Assembly (NCBI GenBank): GCA_020635565.1
Contig: JACJZN010000007.1
Location: 620,001-684,000 of the forward strand
Length of the DNA: 64,000 bases
Direction: 5' to 3'
Origin: Flavobacteriales bacterium
GTDB lineage: Bacteria; Bacteroidota; Bacteroidia; Flavobacteriales_D; Parvicellaceae
A model generated the notes under the pieces. It worked only from the letters and a program-made list of their open reading frames with translations. It was not told the DNA's origin and searched no databases. Both the position numbers and the translations under genes were made by a program. Of the stretch, positions 35,149 to 44,066 are shown in pieces; the stretch's first letter is position 1; each line of letters opens with the position of its first letter.

Positions 35149-36156
35149 ATGCTGAAAATAGATATGCACACGCACATCATGCCTCGAGAGTTGCCTAAAT
35201 GGGCTCAAAAATTCGGGTATGAAGGATTTATTCATCTGGATCATCACAGGCAAGGATATGCCAGAATGATGCAAGGAGATACATTCTTCCGAGAGATCGA
35301 ACAAAATTGCTGGGATCCAACGGTAAGAATTCCGGAATACGAAAAGTTCAATACGCAGGTACAAGTTATATGCACTATTCCAGTCCTATTCGCTTATTTT
35401 GCTAAGCCTGAACATGGAGCAGAGGTTTCTAGATTTCTTAATGATGACATCGCAGATATAGTCGCTAAATATCCAAAGAATTACATTGGACTGGGAACTG
35501 TTCCGATGCAGGCACCTGATCTGGCTGTGAAAGAGTTGGAGAGAATTAAAAAGATTGGTTTAAAAGGGATTCAGATCGGTTCAAACATCAATGACAAGAA
35601 TTTGAGTGAAGAGGAATTTCATCCAATTTGGGAAGCATGTCAGGAATTAGATTTGGCGGTCATGGTCCATCCTTGGAACATGATGGGTAAAAAACAGATG
35701 GAAAAGTACTGGTTGCCTTGGTTAGTGGGAATGCCAGCAGAAACTTCTAGAGCCATTGCTTCGATGATCTTTGGAGGGGTCTTTGAAAAGTTCAAGGAGC
35801 TGCGGGTAAATTTTTGCCACGCGAGTGGATCTTTTTTGGCAACGATAGGAAGGATCGAGCATGGATTCAACTGCAGACCTGATTTGGTAGCTATCGATAA
35901 TCCTATTAATCCAAGAGAATATTTAGGAAAATTCTGGGTGGATTGCATAACGCATGATCCATTGATGTTAGAATATGTTTTAAAACTTCAAGGTTCTAAA
36001 AAAGTAACATTGGGTAGCGATTACCCTTTTCCTCTGGGAGATTTGGAGATCGGTAAGTTTATAGAAGATGGAGATTTTTCTGAGGATGTTGTAGAAGATA
36101 TATTTTGCAATTCAACCTTGGAGTGGTTGAAGATGAGTAAAGACGAATTATTATAA
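35149..36156 (+). CDS. Amidohydrolase, aminocarboxymuconate-semialdehyde decarboxylase type
   Basis: The 335-residue TIM-barrel protein begins MLKIDMHTHIMP, with metal-binding H7 and H9. HPWNMMG and FCHASGSF supply further metal histidines, and GSDYPFPLGD the conserved aspartate. These match ACMSD, which decarboxylates 2-amino-3-carboxymuconate semialdehyde in the kynurenine branch of tryptophan degradation. Other genes of the pathway are not in the window. It is downstream of the atypical SDR and 4 bases before the M1 peptidase. Confidence 0.88.
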   Translation: MLKIDMHTHIMPRELPKWAQKFGYEGFIHLDHHRQGYARMMQGDTFFREIEQNCWDPTVRIPEYEKFNTQVQVICTIPVLFAYFAKPEHGAEVSRFLNDDIADIVAKYPKNYIGLGTVPMQAPDLAVKELERIKKIGLKGIQIGSNINDKNLSEEEFHPIWEACQELDLAVMVHPWNMMGKKQMEKYWLPWLVGMPAETSRAIASMIFGGVFEKFKELRVNFCHASGSFLATIGRIEHGFNCRPDLVAIDNPINPREYLGKFWVDCITHDPLMLEYVLKLQGSKKVTLGSDYPFPLGDLEIGKFIEDGDFSEDVVEDIFCNSTLEWLKMSKDELL

Positions 36157-36160
36157 TCAA

Positions 36161-38032
36161 ATGAAGAGAATTGTATTATCATTGGTAGCCATGACTACCA
36201 TGCTATCATGTACCGCACAAAAAGGATATTGGCAGCAACGTGTGGAATATACCATGGAAATTGATATGGATGTAGAAACTAATCGGTTTTCAGGAAAACA
36301 AAAGTTAGTTTATGAAAATAACTCTCCAGATACATTGGATAGGGTTTTTTATCATTTGTATTACAATGCTTTTCAACCTGGTTCAATGATGGACGTGAGA
36401 TCCAGAACCATTGAAGATCCAGATCCGAGAGTTGAGGATAGAATTGCCAAATTATCGAAGGATGAGATCGGATTCCATGAAATCAAATACTTGAAGAAAA
36501 ATGGTGTAGCCCAAAAATATGAAATGGTAGGAACTATTTTGGAAGTGGAGCTGGATCAACCTATTTTACCAGGTAAGAAAGTGACTTTTGAAATGGAATT
36601 TGAAAGTCAAGTGCCGCTTCAGATCAGAAGGACTGGAAGAGATAATGTCGAAGGAATTGAGTATTCAATGACACAATGGTATCCTAAAATGTGTGAGTAT
36701 GATAAGGAGGGGTGGCATGCTAATCCTTATATAGGAAGAGAGTTTCATGGTGTATGGGGTGATTTTGATGTTAAGATTTCTATTGACAAGAATTATGTAC
36801 TTGGAGGTACGGGTTATATTCAAAATCCTCAAGAAGTGGGATGTGGATATGAGGATCCTTCAAAGAAAATGGTTTCTGTAACGGGAAATAAAAAAACCTG
36901 GCATTTTAAAGCACCAAACGTACACGATTTTGCTTGGGCCGCGGATCCGGATTTTGTGCATGATACTACCATGCTAAATAACGGAACGATAATTCATTTT
37001 TTGTTTCAAAATGATACGCTTGGTGAAAACTGGAGAAACTTAAAGTCTTTTGCAAAGAAGGGCTTCGAATATGTAAATGCGAATTTCGGTGAGTATCCAT
37101 ATAAGCAGTATTCAGTGATCCAGGGAGGTGATGGAGGAATGGAGTATCCGATGTGTACGTTGATTACCTCTGAAGGCTCGTTCGCTGGGTTAGTTAGTGT
37201 GACAATTCATGAAGGAATTCACAGTTGGTTTCAGGGTATTTTAGCTACTAATGAGGCAAAGTATGCATGGATGGATGAAGGCTATTGTACATTTGCACAA
37301 TATAAAACACTGGACTACCTCTACGAAAAGAATACGCTAAATCCACTGAGCAGAAATTACATGGGGTATATTCGATTGGCTCAGACGGATAAGGAGGAGC
37401 CTTTGACTACCCATGCGGATTTTTACAAACTAAATGGAGTTTATGGAAGTAATGCCTATTCAAAAGGAGCTGTGCTTTTAATGCAGTTGGGTTATGTGAT
37501 TGGTGAGGAGGCATTAATGCGTACCATGAAAAGATATTTTAATGAGTGGAAATTCAAGCATCCAACACCCCTTGACTTCAAACGTATTGCTGAAAAGGAA
37601 TCAGGATTGGAATTGGACTGGTATTTTGAGCAATTCGTGGAGACTACCAATACAATCGATTATGCGGTAAAGAGTGTTGAAGCAGTTGGTAATAAATCAG
37701 AGATCACACTGGAGAGAATTGGAGATATGCCAATGCCTATTGATGTAATCGTTTATAAGAAAGATGGTGATTTAATTTGGTATAATATTCCAATGAGAAT
37801 TATGAGAGGGGAGAAAGGAGAGGATATTATTAAGGTAAAGAGAGAAACGTTGGTTGATTGGCCATGGGTTTATCCTCAATATACTTTTACAATTGATATT
37901 CCAGTGAGTCAAATTGCTGAAGTAGTTATAGATCCTACGAATCGCTTAGCGGATATTGAGCCTACCAATAATACTCTAGTTCCAAACGGGTCTCCTGCAA
38001 GTGAAGAAATCGTTCCATTTAAGGGAAACTAA
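36161..38032 (+). CDS. M1 family metallopeptidase, secreted
   Basis: The 623-residue protein has a lipoprotein-like signal (MTTMLSCTAQ, C17). The aminopeptidase N-like core has GGDGGMEYPM, the counterpart of GAMEN, and the zinc site HEGIH at 350-354 with E373 in WMDEGY. It would cleave N-terminal residues from peptides in the periplasm or at the surface. Length and domain order match Bacteroidota M1 peptidases without the ERAP1-like C-terminal domain. It lies 4 bases after the ACMSD gene and ends at a strong terminator. Confidence 0.92.
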   Translation: MKRIVLSLVAMTTMLSCTAQKGYWQQRVEYTMEIDMDVETNRFSGKQKLVYENNSPDTLDRVFYHLYYNAFQPGSMMDVRSRTIEDPDPRVEDRIAKLSKDEIGFHEIKYLKKNGVAQKYEMVGTILEVELDQPILPGKKVTFEMEFESQVPLQIRRTGRDNVEGIEYSMTQWYPKMCEYDKEGWHANPYIGREFHGVWGDFDVKISIDKNYVLGGTGYIQNPQEVGCGYEDPSKKMVSVTGNKKTWHFKAPNVHDFAWAADPDFVHDTTMLNNGTIIHFLFQNDTLGENWRNLKSFAKKGFEYVNANFGEYPYKQYSVIQGGDGGMEYPMCTLITSEGSFAGLVSVTIHEGIHSWFQGILATNEAKYAWMDEGYCTFAQYKTLDYLYEKNTLNPLSRNYMGYIRLAQTDKEEPLTTHADFYKLNGVYGSNAYSKGAVLLMQLGYVIGEEALMRTMKRYFNEWKFKHPTPLDFKRIAEKESGLELDWYFEQFVETTNTIDYAVKSVEAVGNKSEITLERIGDMPMPIDVIVYKKDGDLIWYNIPMRIMRGEKGEDIIKVKRETLVDWPWVYPQYTFTIDIPVSQIAEVVIDPTNRLADIEPTNNTLVPNGSPASEEIVPFKGN

Positions 38033-38050
38033 TTTGAATGAAGTAGAAAT

Positions 38051-38083
38051 AAAAAAGGCGTGAGTTTTCTCACGCCTTTTTTA
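38051..38083. terminator. Strong bidirectional terminator
   Basis: A perfect 14-base stem (38051-38064 with 38069-38082, core GGCGTGAG/CTCACGCC) has a TTTT loop and A/T flanks. It serves both convergent genes. Confidence 0.92.
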
Positions 38084-38101
38084 TTTTAAGATTAAACTGT
38101 T

Positions 38102-40174
38102 TTAATAAATATCCTCATTAAATCCTTCAATATTCCAGTTCTGATAATACAGACTGTTAGAAGGAATAAACTCAATAGCTGTTGAGTTGGTTACAGGCTT
38201 AAACTCAACTCTTCTGTTCTTCTGACGGTTGTCTGGGTTATCAGATCCATCAGGATTAGTATTTGGAGCAGCTGGTTCAGCTTCACCTCTACTGATAACA
38301 GTAATAATTCGATCTTTAGGAATTCCCTTTTTGGTTAAGAAGTCCACAGCAGCTTTTGCTCTTTTTTCCGCAAGCTTAATGTTGTAAGTATCAGTACCCT
38401 TAGAATCGGTATGTCCAATAACTTCGATCATCACATCAGGATTCTTAGTGAGCTCATCGATGTTGAAATTCATAACATCTTTAGCATCCATTCTGATGTT
38501 GTATTTATCAAAGTCAAAATAGATTGGCTTCAGTTTGAAATCAGCCAAAGGGTCAACAATTTCTGGTTTGTCTAGAACTGTTATTTCTTTAGTTAAACAG
38601 TAATGTGTTTCAACACCATCTTCACTTCTAGAGATCACTTCAAGGATCAACTCCTCTTTTCCTGGTTTGTCAAATACCATTTCATAGGCAAATTGTTCAA
38701 ACTCTTCATTGTTGTATTTCCAATAATAATGTGTGATAGAGTCGTTTCCTGCTTTACATCCATTGGCTTCATAGATCTCCATAGCATTAACATAAGCAGT
38801 ATCTTTACCAAAAGCCTCGATGTGAATATTATCAGCTGCTACAATATAAGGCTCGTTGATTTTCTGTTCACAGTCTTTAAATTCAGGAATACCGTAAGGT
38901 TTGAATTCATAGATGTCCATTTTCCCTAATCCACCTTTTCTGTTAGAAGAAAGATAGATCTGATCTTCATTTTCGATCTTCAAGTAAATATCATCTGCAG
39001 GTGAGTTTACAGGTGTTCCCATGTTTACAGGAGTTTGGAATACACCATCTTTCAGCTCTGAACTGTACATGTCAAAACCACCCATTCCGTCATGTCCTGT
39101 ACTAGCGAAGTAAAGTGTTTTACCATCTTCAGACATAAATGGAGAATCTTCGTTTCCTGTTGTGTTGATTACTGATCCTAGGTTTTTAGCCTCACTCCAA
39201 GTTCCATTTTCCAATTTAGACATGAAAATGTCCAATCCGCCTTGTCCCTCATCTGAGTTACTACTAAAGTACATTGTTTTACCATCAGGAGAGAAACATG
39301 CATGTCGTTGGTACTTTGCAATATTTATTTCTTTCCCAAATTTCTCTGGCTCGGACCATTTATCATTCCCGTAGGTAGAATACCAGAGCTTGTTTTTGAT
39401 ATAAAGAATCAAAGTATCTCCACTTGGTGAGACATCTACAACAGCTTCGTGCTTTTTAGTGTTATTTATCTTTGTTAAAGACCCAGAAATACCTTTGAGG
39501 GATCTTGCCTTTGAAAGTTCACCGTTCTTATAGTTGGAAACATACATGTCTTCATAATGAAGATTATCCCAATAATAGTCTCCAAGATTTTCGGTTCCTC
39601 TTCTGGTAAACAGTAAAGTCGAATCTCTTTCAAGAAACACTGGGACGTATTCAGAGAAACCACTGTTAACTCCTTCGCCAAGATTAACCATCATTCCGTC
39701 AAGTTCATGTTGGTTATAGGTTTTCGCGAATTGAGCTTGATGGATCTTTCTTAGAGAGAAGTCAGTAACAATAGCTCCTTCACTTCCCTTATCCACACCT
39801 TTCTTGTAAAGATCGTAGTATTTGATGGCTTTGTCATAATCTTCGTAATAGTGATATGCACGACCAAGGTGATAATAAAGTTCATAAACGGTATCTTTCA
39901 TCACGTCTTCAGCTTTCACAAAAGATTCCAATGCTTTTGCTGGATCATAAAATGCTGCTTCGTAAAGAAGTCCCAATTCGAAGTGAGCATCAAAACTTGT
40001 TGGGTCTGCTTGGATAGCCATCAAGTATTGATTTTCAGAAGCTTCAAATTTGTTTGTGTTTCTGAATTTTTTCGCTTTTTTCAAGTGTTTCTTCACGCTA
40101 TCTCCTCCATGAATTTGAGGAATTGCTACAAAGGCGAAAAGAATGACTAGTAAAAATTTGATTGATGTTTTCAC
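38102..40174 (-). CDS. OmpA-family protein with TPR and WD40-like propeller (PorE-like)
   Basis: The 690-residue protein has a signal peptide (GTG start, MKTSIKF to IHGG), TPR repeats (about 30-150), a PD40/WD40-like beta-propeller (about 170-440; repeated S-x-DGKT-x-YF(S/A)S motifs) and a linker domain with paired Cys. The C-terminal OmpA domain (IYFDFDKYNIR to RQKNRRVEFK) would bind peptidoglycan. The order matches PorE of the type IX system and many Bacteroidota paralogues, so PorE itself cannot be assigned. It is probably a periplasmic lipid-free anchor. Confidence 0.88.
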   Translation of the reverse strand: MKTSIKFLLVILFAFVAIPQIHGGDSVKKHLKKAKKFRNTNKFEASENQYLMAIQADPTSFDAHFELGLLYEAAFYDPAKALESFVKAEDVMKDTVYELYYHLGRAYHYYEDYDKAIKYYDLYKKGVDKGSEGAIVTDFSLRKIHQAQFAKTYNQHELDGMMVNLGEGVNSGFSEYVPVFLERDSTLLFTRRGTENLGDYYWDNLHYEDMYVSNYKNGELSKARSLKGISGSLTKINNTKKHEAVVDVSPSGDTLILYIKNKLWYSTYGNDKWSEPEKFGKEINIAKYQRHACFSPDGKTMYFSSNSDEGQGGLDIFMSKLENGTWSEAKNLGSVINTTGNEDSPFMSEDGKTLYFASTGHDGMGGFDMYSSELKDGVFQTPVNMGTPVNSPADDIYLKIENEDQIYLSSNRKGGLGKMDIYEFKPYGIPEFKDCEQKINEPYIVAADNIHIEAFGKDTAYVNAMEIYEANGCKAGNDSITHYYWKYNNEEFEQFAYEMVFDKPGKEELILEVISRSEDGVETHYCLTKEITVLDKPEIVDPLADFKLKPIYFDFDKYNIRMDAKDVMNFNIDELTKNPDVMIEVIGHTDSKGTDTYNIKLAEKRAKAAVDFLTKKGIPKDRIITVISRGEAEPAAPNTNPDGSDNPDNRQKNRRVEFKPVTNSTAIEFIPSNSLYYQNWNIEGFNEDIY

Positions 40175-40474
40175 TTTATAGTTTTTTGTTTTAGGTTGAA
40201 ATGGTAGTTTTTTCAGTACGCTAAAGTATTTACAAATAACAATCTAGTAGTTAGATTTTAAAATTTCAATGTTTATAAAAGTACCCCCTAAAACGTAATT
40301 AATATTTGGAGGTTTCAATTAAGAGGGTAAATATAGAAATATTTTACTCCTGTAACACTAAATCTTGACCAAAACATGTGCATTTTACTTAGATTTTGAA
40401 ACATAATTGTCTAATCAGAAATCTAGATACGTTTTTTATTATTTTTGTCACTTAGATTTCAAAATAATATAGCA
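40175..40474. other. Intergenic region between the OmpA gene and yebC
   Basis: This AT-rich 300-base gap contains the yebC promoter box (40440-40447) and presumably the leader of the minus-strand OmpA gene. I see no small gene or RNA. Confidence 0.5.
40440..40447 (+). promoter_or_regulatory. -7 box TATTTTTG for yebC
   Basis: TATTTTTG lies 27 bases before the ATG at 40475 and overlaps an upstream TTG, which excludes that TTG as the start. Confidence 0.55.
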
Positions 40475-41182
40475 ATGGGAAGAGCATTTGAATTTAGAAA
40501 AGCAAGAAAGTTCAAGAGATGGGGGCAAATGGCCAAAACTTTTACGAGAATTGGGAAAGAAATTTCCTTAGCAGTTAAGGAAGGAGGACCTAATCCTGAA
40601 AGCAATGCTCGATTGAGAGCTGCTATTCAGAATGCTAAAGGGGCGAACATGCCAAAGGCGAATGTCGAGAATGCTATTAAAAAGGCTTCGTCCAAGGATA
40701 CTGCTAGTATGGATGAAGTGACCTATGAAGGGTATGGACCTTTTGGAATAGCAGTATTTTTGGAAACGGTAACAGATAACCCAACCAGAACTGTGGCAAA
40801 TGTCAGATCAATTTTTAAAAAGGCTGAAGGAAGTTTAGGAACAAATGGTTCTCTGGAGTTCTTATTTGAACGTAAAGCCAACTTTACCATAAAATCAGAA
40901 GGTGTTGATTTGGAGGATCTGGAGTTGAATCTAATTGATTTTGGTCTTGAAGAATTGGAGGGAGATGATGAGGAAGTATTGATTGTTACTGATTTCGCTG
41001 ATTTTGGATCAATGCAGAAAGGTTTGGAAGAACTTGGCTATGAGATCGTTTCAGCAGAGAAGGTTAGAAATCCATTAACAACAGTTGAGTTGAATGAAGA
41101 ACAAGCGGAGATCATCGAGAAAATGATCGAACGATTTGAGGATGATGATGACGTGGTTAATGTTTTTACAAACATGGCTTAA
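40475..41182 (+). CDS. YebC/PmpR family transcription/translation factor
   Basis: The start is at 40475 (MGRAFEFRKARKFKRWGQMA), the usual YebC N-terminus, giving 235 residues. The family binds DNA as a regulator in some bacteria, and newer work implicates it in relieving ribosome stalling at proline-rich sequences. Motifs include GPNPESNARLRAAIQNAKG-like NAR and EGYGPFGIAVFLE. It overlaps the next gene by one base (TAATG), so the two are translationally coupled. Confidence 0.93.
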   Translation: MGRAFEFRKARKFKRWGQMAKTFTRIGKEISLAVKEGGPNPESNARLRAAIQNAKGANMPKANVENAIKKASSKDTASMDEVTYEGYGPFGIAVFLETVTDNPTRTVANVRSIFKKAEGSLGTNGSLEFLFERKANFTIKSEGVDLEDLELNLIDFGLEELEGDDEEVLIVTDFADFGSMQKGLEELGYEIVSAEKVRNPLTTVELNEEQAEIIEKMIERFEDDDDVVNVFTNMA

Positions 41183-41697
41183 TGAAATTTACCACAGTTT
41201 TATTCGTTCTCTGTCTTGGACTTGTAGCTTGTGAAGTTTCTGAGAAATCGGATCAAGCAGCAATGGAAGTTTCAAATATTTCAAAGGATTCTGTTCAATC
41301 AATCAGTCCTTTGTCTTATGATTCTGTTTATGCTGAAAAAGTTGGTGCAGATGATTACGGAATGAAGAGTTATGTCATAGCATTTCTGAAAAGAGGACCA
41401 AATCGACCAGAGGATAAACAATTGATCGACTCACTCCAGAGTGCTCATATGGCAAACATTGGTAAGTTAGCAAACGAAGGAAAGTTAGTTTTAGCGGGTC
41501 CATTTTATGGGGATGGAGACCTGCGGGGAATATATATTTTCGACACGGATTCGATCGAAGAGGCCGCCTCTTGGACCGCCACCGATCCTGCGATAATTTA
41601 TGGAAGTCTGGAAATGGAATTGATCCAATGGTATGGTTCGGCTGCTTTAATGGATGTAAATGAACTTCATCAGAAAGCAGCTAAGATCAATTTTTAA
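41182..41697 (+). CDS. YciI-like lipoprotein
   Basis: The 171-residue protein has a lipobox (GLVACEVSE, C17), a linker, and then a YciI-type ferredoxin-fold domain. The domain holds LKRGPNRPEDKQ, an HMANIGKLANEGKLVLAGPF block carrying the family His, and DTDSIEEAASWTATDPAI carrying the conserved Asp. YciI-like proteins are of uncertain enzymatic role. Unusually this one is exported and lipid-anchored. It is coupled to yebC by a one-base overlap and its stop overlaps that of the convergent DUF218 gene. Confidence 0.82.
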   Translation: MKFTTVLFVLCLGLVACEVSEKSDQAAMEVSNISKDSVQSISPLSYDSVYAEKVGADDYGMKSYVIAFLKRGPNRPEDKQLIDSLQSAHMANIGKLANEGKLVLAGPFYGDGDLRGIYIFDTDSIEEAASWTATDPAIIYGSLEMELIQWYGSAALMDVNELHQKAAKINF

Positions 41698-42389
41698 TAT
41701 CCTTTTAGCCAGTAGTACATTAGTTTAATGTATTCGTTGTTGACCATGATCAAACCAGCTTCATACTGCCACCAGAATTCTTCATTGTACTGACTGTTTT
41801 TAGCGCCTCGAAGAATTACTTTAATCCCTTCTTTCTCAAATTTTTCGATAAACACATAAGAAATTCGTTTCAAATGAAAGAGGTCAGAGACTATAATGAT
41901 GGTTTGGTATCCATTCTCCTTACAGAATTTCAAAATTGCATCACTTTCCTCTTTGGTGCTGGTGCCTTCAGGTAGAGGAACAATTGCTTCAAAAGGAATG
42001 TTGAGCTTTTCTTCCAATACTTCTTGCATTAGCAAAGCATCTGGCTTACAAGGATTACAGTCGTCTGACATACAATCTGGATTGCATCCAAGTAATACCT
42101 CCTGAGCAAAATCAAAATTTGCTCCCAGTGGAATGATCTTTTCACTCCAGCCTTCTTCATACAATTTGGCAGCAAGTACTGGTCTATCATTAATGTTTCC
42201 TCCTAATACAAAGATGGCATCGGCTTTTTCAAGTTGAGTTTCAGCCATCAGGTAATATCCAACTCCCCTCATAATTGGAGTTCTGAAGATGATAAGAATC
42301 AACAACAAAAAAAACAAGATGGAAAAGATCCATCTTGTTTTTTTTATACATCTCCGGATGTAATCAGTTATTTTATCTAGTGTTTCCAA
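41694..42389 (-). CDS. YdcF/ElyC (DUF218) family membrane protein with a four-Cys insert
   Basis: The 231-residue protein has one membrane helix (about 19-37), then a DUF218 fold starting ADAIFVLGGNINDRPVLAAKLYEEG, with the PLPEGTSTKEES and VSDLFHLKR motifs typical of SanA/ElyC/YdcF proteins involved in envelope integrity. Between the first and second halves lies C102-x3-C106-x4-C111-x2-C114, a possible metal site not usual for the family. Its start codon abuts the lipoprotein gene upstream, so the two form an operon. Confidence 0.85.
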   Translation of the reverse strand: METLDKITDYIRRCIKKTRWIFSILFFLLLILIIFRTPIMRGVGYYLMAETQLEKADAIFVLGGNINDRPVLAAKLYEEGWSEKIIPLGANFDFAQEVLLGCNPDCMSDDCNPCKPDALLMQEVLEEKLNIPFEAIVPLPEGTSTKEESDAILKFCKENGYQTIIIVSDLFHLKRISYVFIEKFEKEGIKVILRGAKNSQYNEEFWWQYEAGLIMVNNEYIKLMYYWLKGY

Positions 42390-43265
42390 TTATTTTACAA
42401 CCATAACCAGGTATTTCGAAATACTCCAGAAGGCTTTTGGATCATTGATCACCAATTTAGTAATTTGTCCATCTCCTTTAAATTCATAGGAAGAAGATGG
42501 GTGCGTAGTTACCATTTCAACTTTTTCAAATCCCAAAGGAATCTCCTTAAGATCCATGATGTTAACCTCAGTAAAATAATCATGGTTGAAATTATCTGCA
42601 AGTTCTTTGATTTTTCCAATACCGATGAAACCTCCTTCTGTGGTGATCACATTATTATCGAGAAGTTCTTTTTTAGTTCCATAAGCAAAATACGCAGTGT
42701 TAAGAGCGTTGGTTGTAGTCTCAAGGGATTCTGATGTTTCTTTAAAAGCTTCAAACAGTTCTCCGAAAGCTGCGTCCATATTCTCCATTTCCTGTTGCAA
42801 TTGGAAAATCTCCATGTTCTTCATCTCCACTTCTTCAGAAAGAGAGATAATCATCTCTTCAAATGCACTCATTTGAGTGTTGTTATTTTTGATCTCCGCT
42901 TTAAGTTTGGCGATCTTTGCCTGGTTATCATTCAAAAGTTTTCCTAAAGCTTGAATGTCTTCAACGATATTTGGGTCAGTTGCAGAAAGCATTTCTGGAT
43001 TTGCAGTTTTATCAAACAAATTCTTTTGCTTTCCTTGAATCAAGTCAAGGTTAGAGCGAATATCATTCATGTATGCTGCGTAATAATTATACATCGAATC
43101 TTTTACTGCGATCTGATGTTTAAGGTCTAAATTTTCCGCTTTTAGATCATCAAGCTCTTTATTGTTGATCGAATTATTTCCACCTCCAGACTCTGAAGGG
43201 TTTTCTGTTTCAGTTTGACAGGCAAAAAGCCCAAGGGTCATTACAATTAAAAGATATTTCTTCAT
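42390..43265 (-). CDS. Coiled-coil lipoprotein of unknown function
   Basis: The 291-residue protein has a lipobox (GLFACQTETE, C16) and a long coiled-coil region (about 30-195) with heptad Leu/Lys/Glu. A C-terminal globular domain (about 200-291) with GGFIGIGKIKELADNFNHDY and SSYEFKGDGQITKLVINDP follows. Similar Bacteroidota proteins are annotated only as hypothetical. It is directly upstream of the DUF218 gene with no gap and has its own promoter box. Confidence 0.75.
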   Translation of the reverse strand: MKKYLLIVMTLGLFACQTETENPSESGGGNNSINNKELDDLKAENLDLKHQIAVKDSMYNYYAAYMNDIRSNLDLIQGKQKNLFDKTANPEMLSATDPNIVEDIQALGKLLNDNQAKIAKLKAEIKNNNTQMSAFEEMIISLSEEVEMKNMEIFQLQQEMENMDAAFGELFEAFKETSESLETTTNALNTAYFAYGTKKELLDNNVITTEGGFIGIGKIKELADNFNHDYFTEVNIMDLKEIPLGFEKVEMVTTHPSSSYEFKGDGQITKLVINDPKAFWSISKYLVMVVK

Positions 43266-43284
43266 GATTGATTTTGTATTTGTA

Positions 43285-43292
43285 CAAAGTTA
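43285..43292 (-). promoter_or_regulatory. -7 box TAACTTTG for the coiled-coil lipoprotein operon
   Basis: The minus strand reads TAACTTTG 19 bases before the ATG at 43265. Confidence 0.55.
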
Positions 43293-43310
43293 AATTAATT
43301 CTTTTGAGTC

Positions 43311-44027
43311 CTAGAGAAGTTCTGTTAAATCTTCTACTCCTATAGGACGCTCAATGTTGAAGCCTTCACCATAGGTTGTATTGATTAGTCTTCCGAACTG
43401 TCTTGCCCGTGCATCAATGAATTGCATAAATTCTGGTGATGAGATCGGAGTAATGGGTTCATTACTTTTTGGATCGTAAAATTGAGAACTAAAGGCTTTA
43501 ATACTTTCCAGTTTTTGATCCATTTCTGAGGTAATATCGATAATTATGTCCGGTTGGATCCAATGATCCTGAATGAATCGATATATCGCTACTGGACGAT
43601 GTGCTTCTTGAATATTACCCTGAAAGTACGTTTCGATCTTACACAAGCCAGACAAGAATACTGCTCTGCTAACGAGATCTCCTCCTCTTCCATGGTCGGG
43701 ATGTCTATCAGAAACGGAATTACATAGAATGACCTTAGGTTGATATAGTCGAATCATTGTAATAACTGCCTTCAGGGAGTCTTCATTGATCTCAAAAAAA
43801 CCATCTCCCAAATCAAGGTTATGTCTCACACTTATACCAAGAATTTTAGCAGAATCTGCAGCCTCCTGGTTACGAATGTCGGCTGTGCCTCTAGTGCCCA
43901 ATTCTCCACGGGTAAGATCAATAATTCCAACTTTCTTCCCTCGTTTAATATGTTTGATGACAGTTCCGCTTGCGGCAAGTTCCACATCATCCGGATGAGC
44001 CGCAAAAGCCAGTATATCTAATTTCAT
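43311..44027 (-). CDS. bshB1: Bacillithiol biosynthesis deacetylase BshB1
   Basis: The start at 44027 (MKLDILAFAAHPDDVELAAS) gives 238 residues. An upstream TTG is excluded by the promoter box. The PIG-L fold zinc site AHPDD and a later RHPDHGRG motif mark a LmbE/BshB enzyme that removes acetyl from GlcNAc-malate in bacillithiol synthesis, the main low-molecular-weight thiol of many Bacteroidota. bshA and bshC are not in the window. It is monocistronic. Confidence 0.92.
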   Translation of the reverse strand: MKLDILAFAAHPDDVELAASGTVIKHIKRGKKVGIIDLTRGELGTRGTADIRNQEAADSAKILGISVRHNLDLGDGFFEINEDSLKAVITMIRLYQPKVILCNSVSDRHPDHGRGGDLVSRAVFLSGLCKIETYFQGNIQEAHRPVAIYRFIQDHWIQPDIIIDITSEMDQKLESIKAFSSQFYDPKSNEPITPISSPEFMQFIDARARQFGRLINTTYGEGFNIERPIGVEDLTELL

Positions 44028-44045
44028 CTCAATTGCCTTTGGTAG

Positions 44046-44053
44046 CAAAGTTA
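44046..44053 (-). promoter_or_regulatory. -7 box TAACTTTG for bshB1
   Basis: The minus strand reads TAACTTTG 18 bases before the ATG at 44027. It overlaps the TTG-initiated extension and so decides the start. Confidence 0.55.
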
Positions 44054-44066
44054 GCAGAATTCGGAA

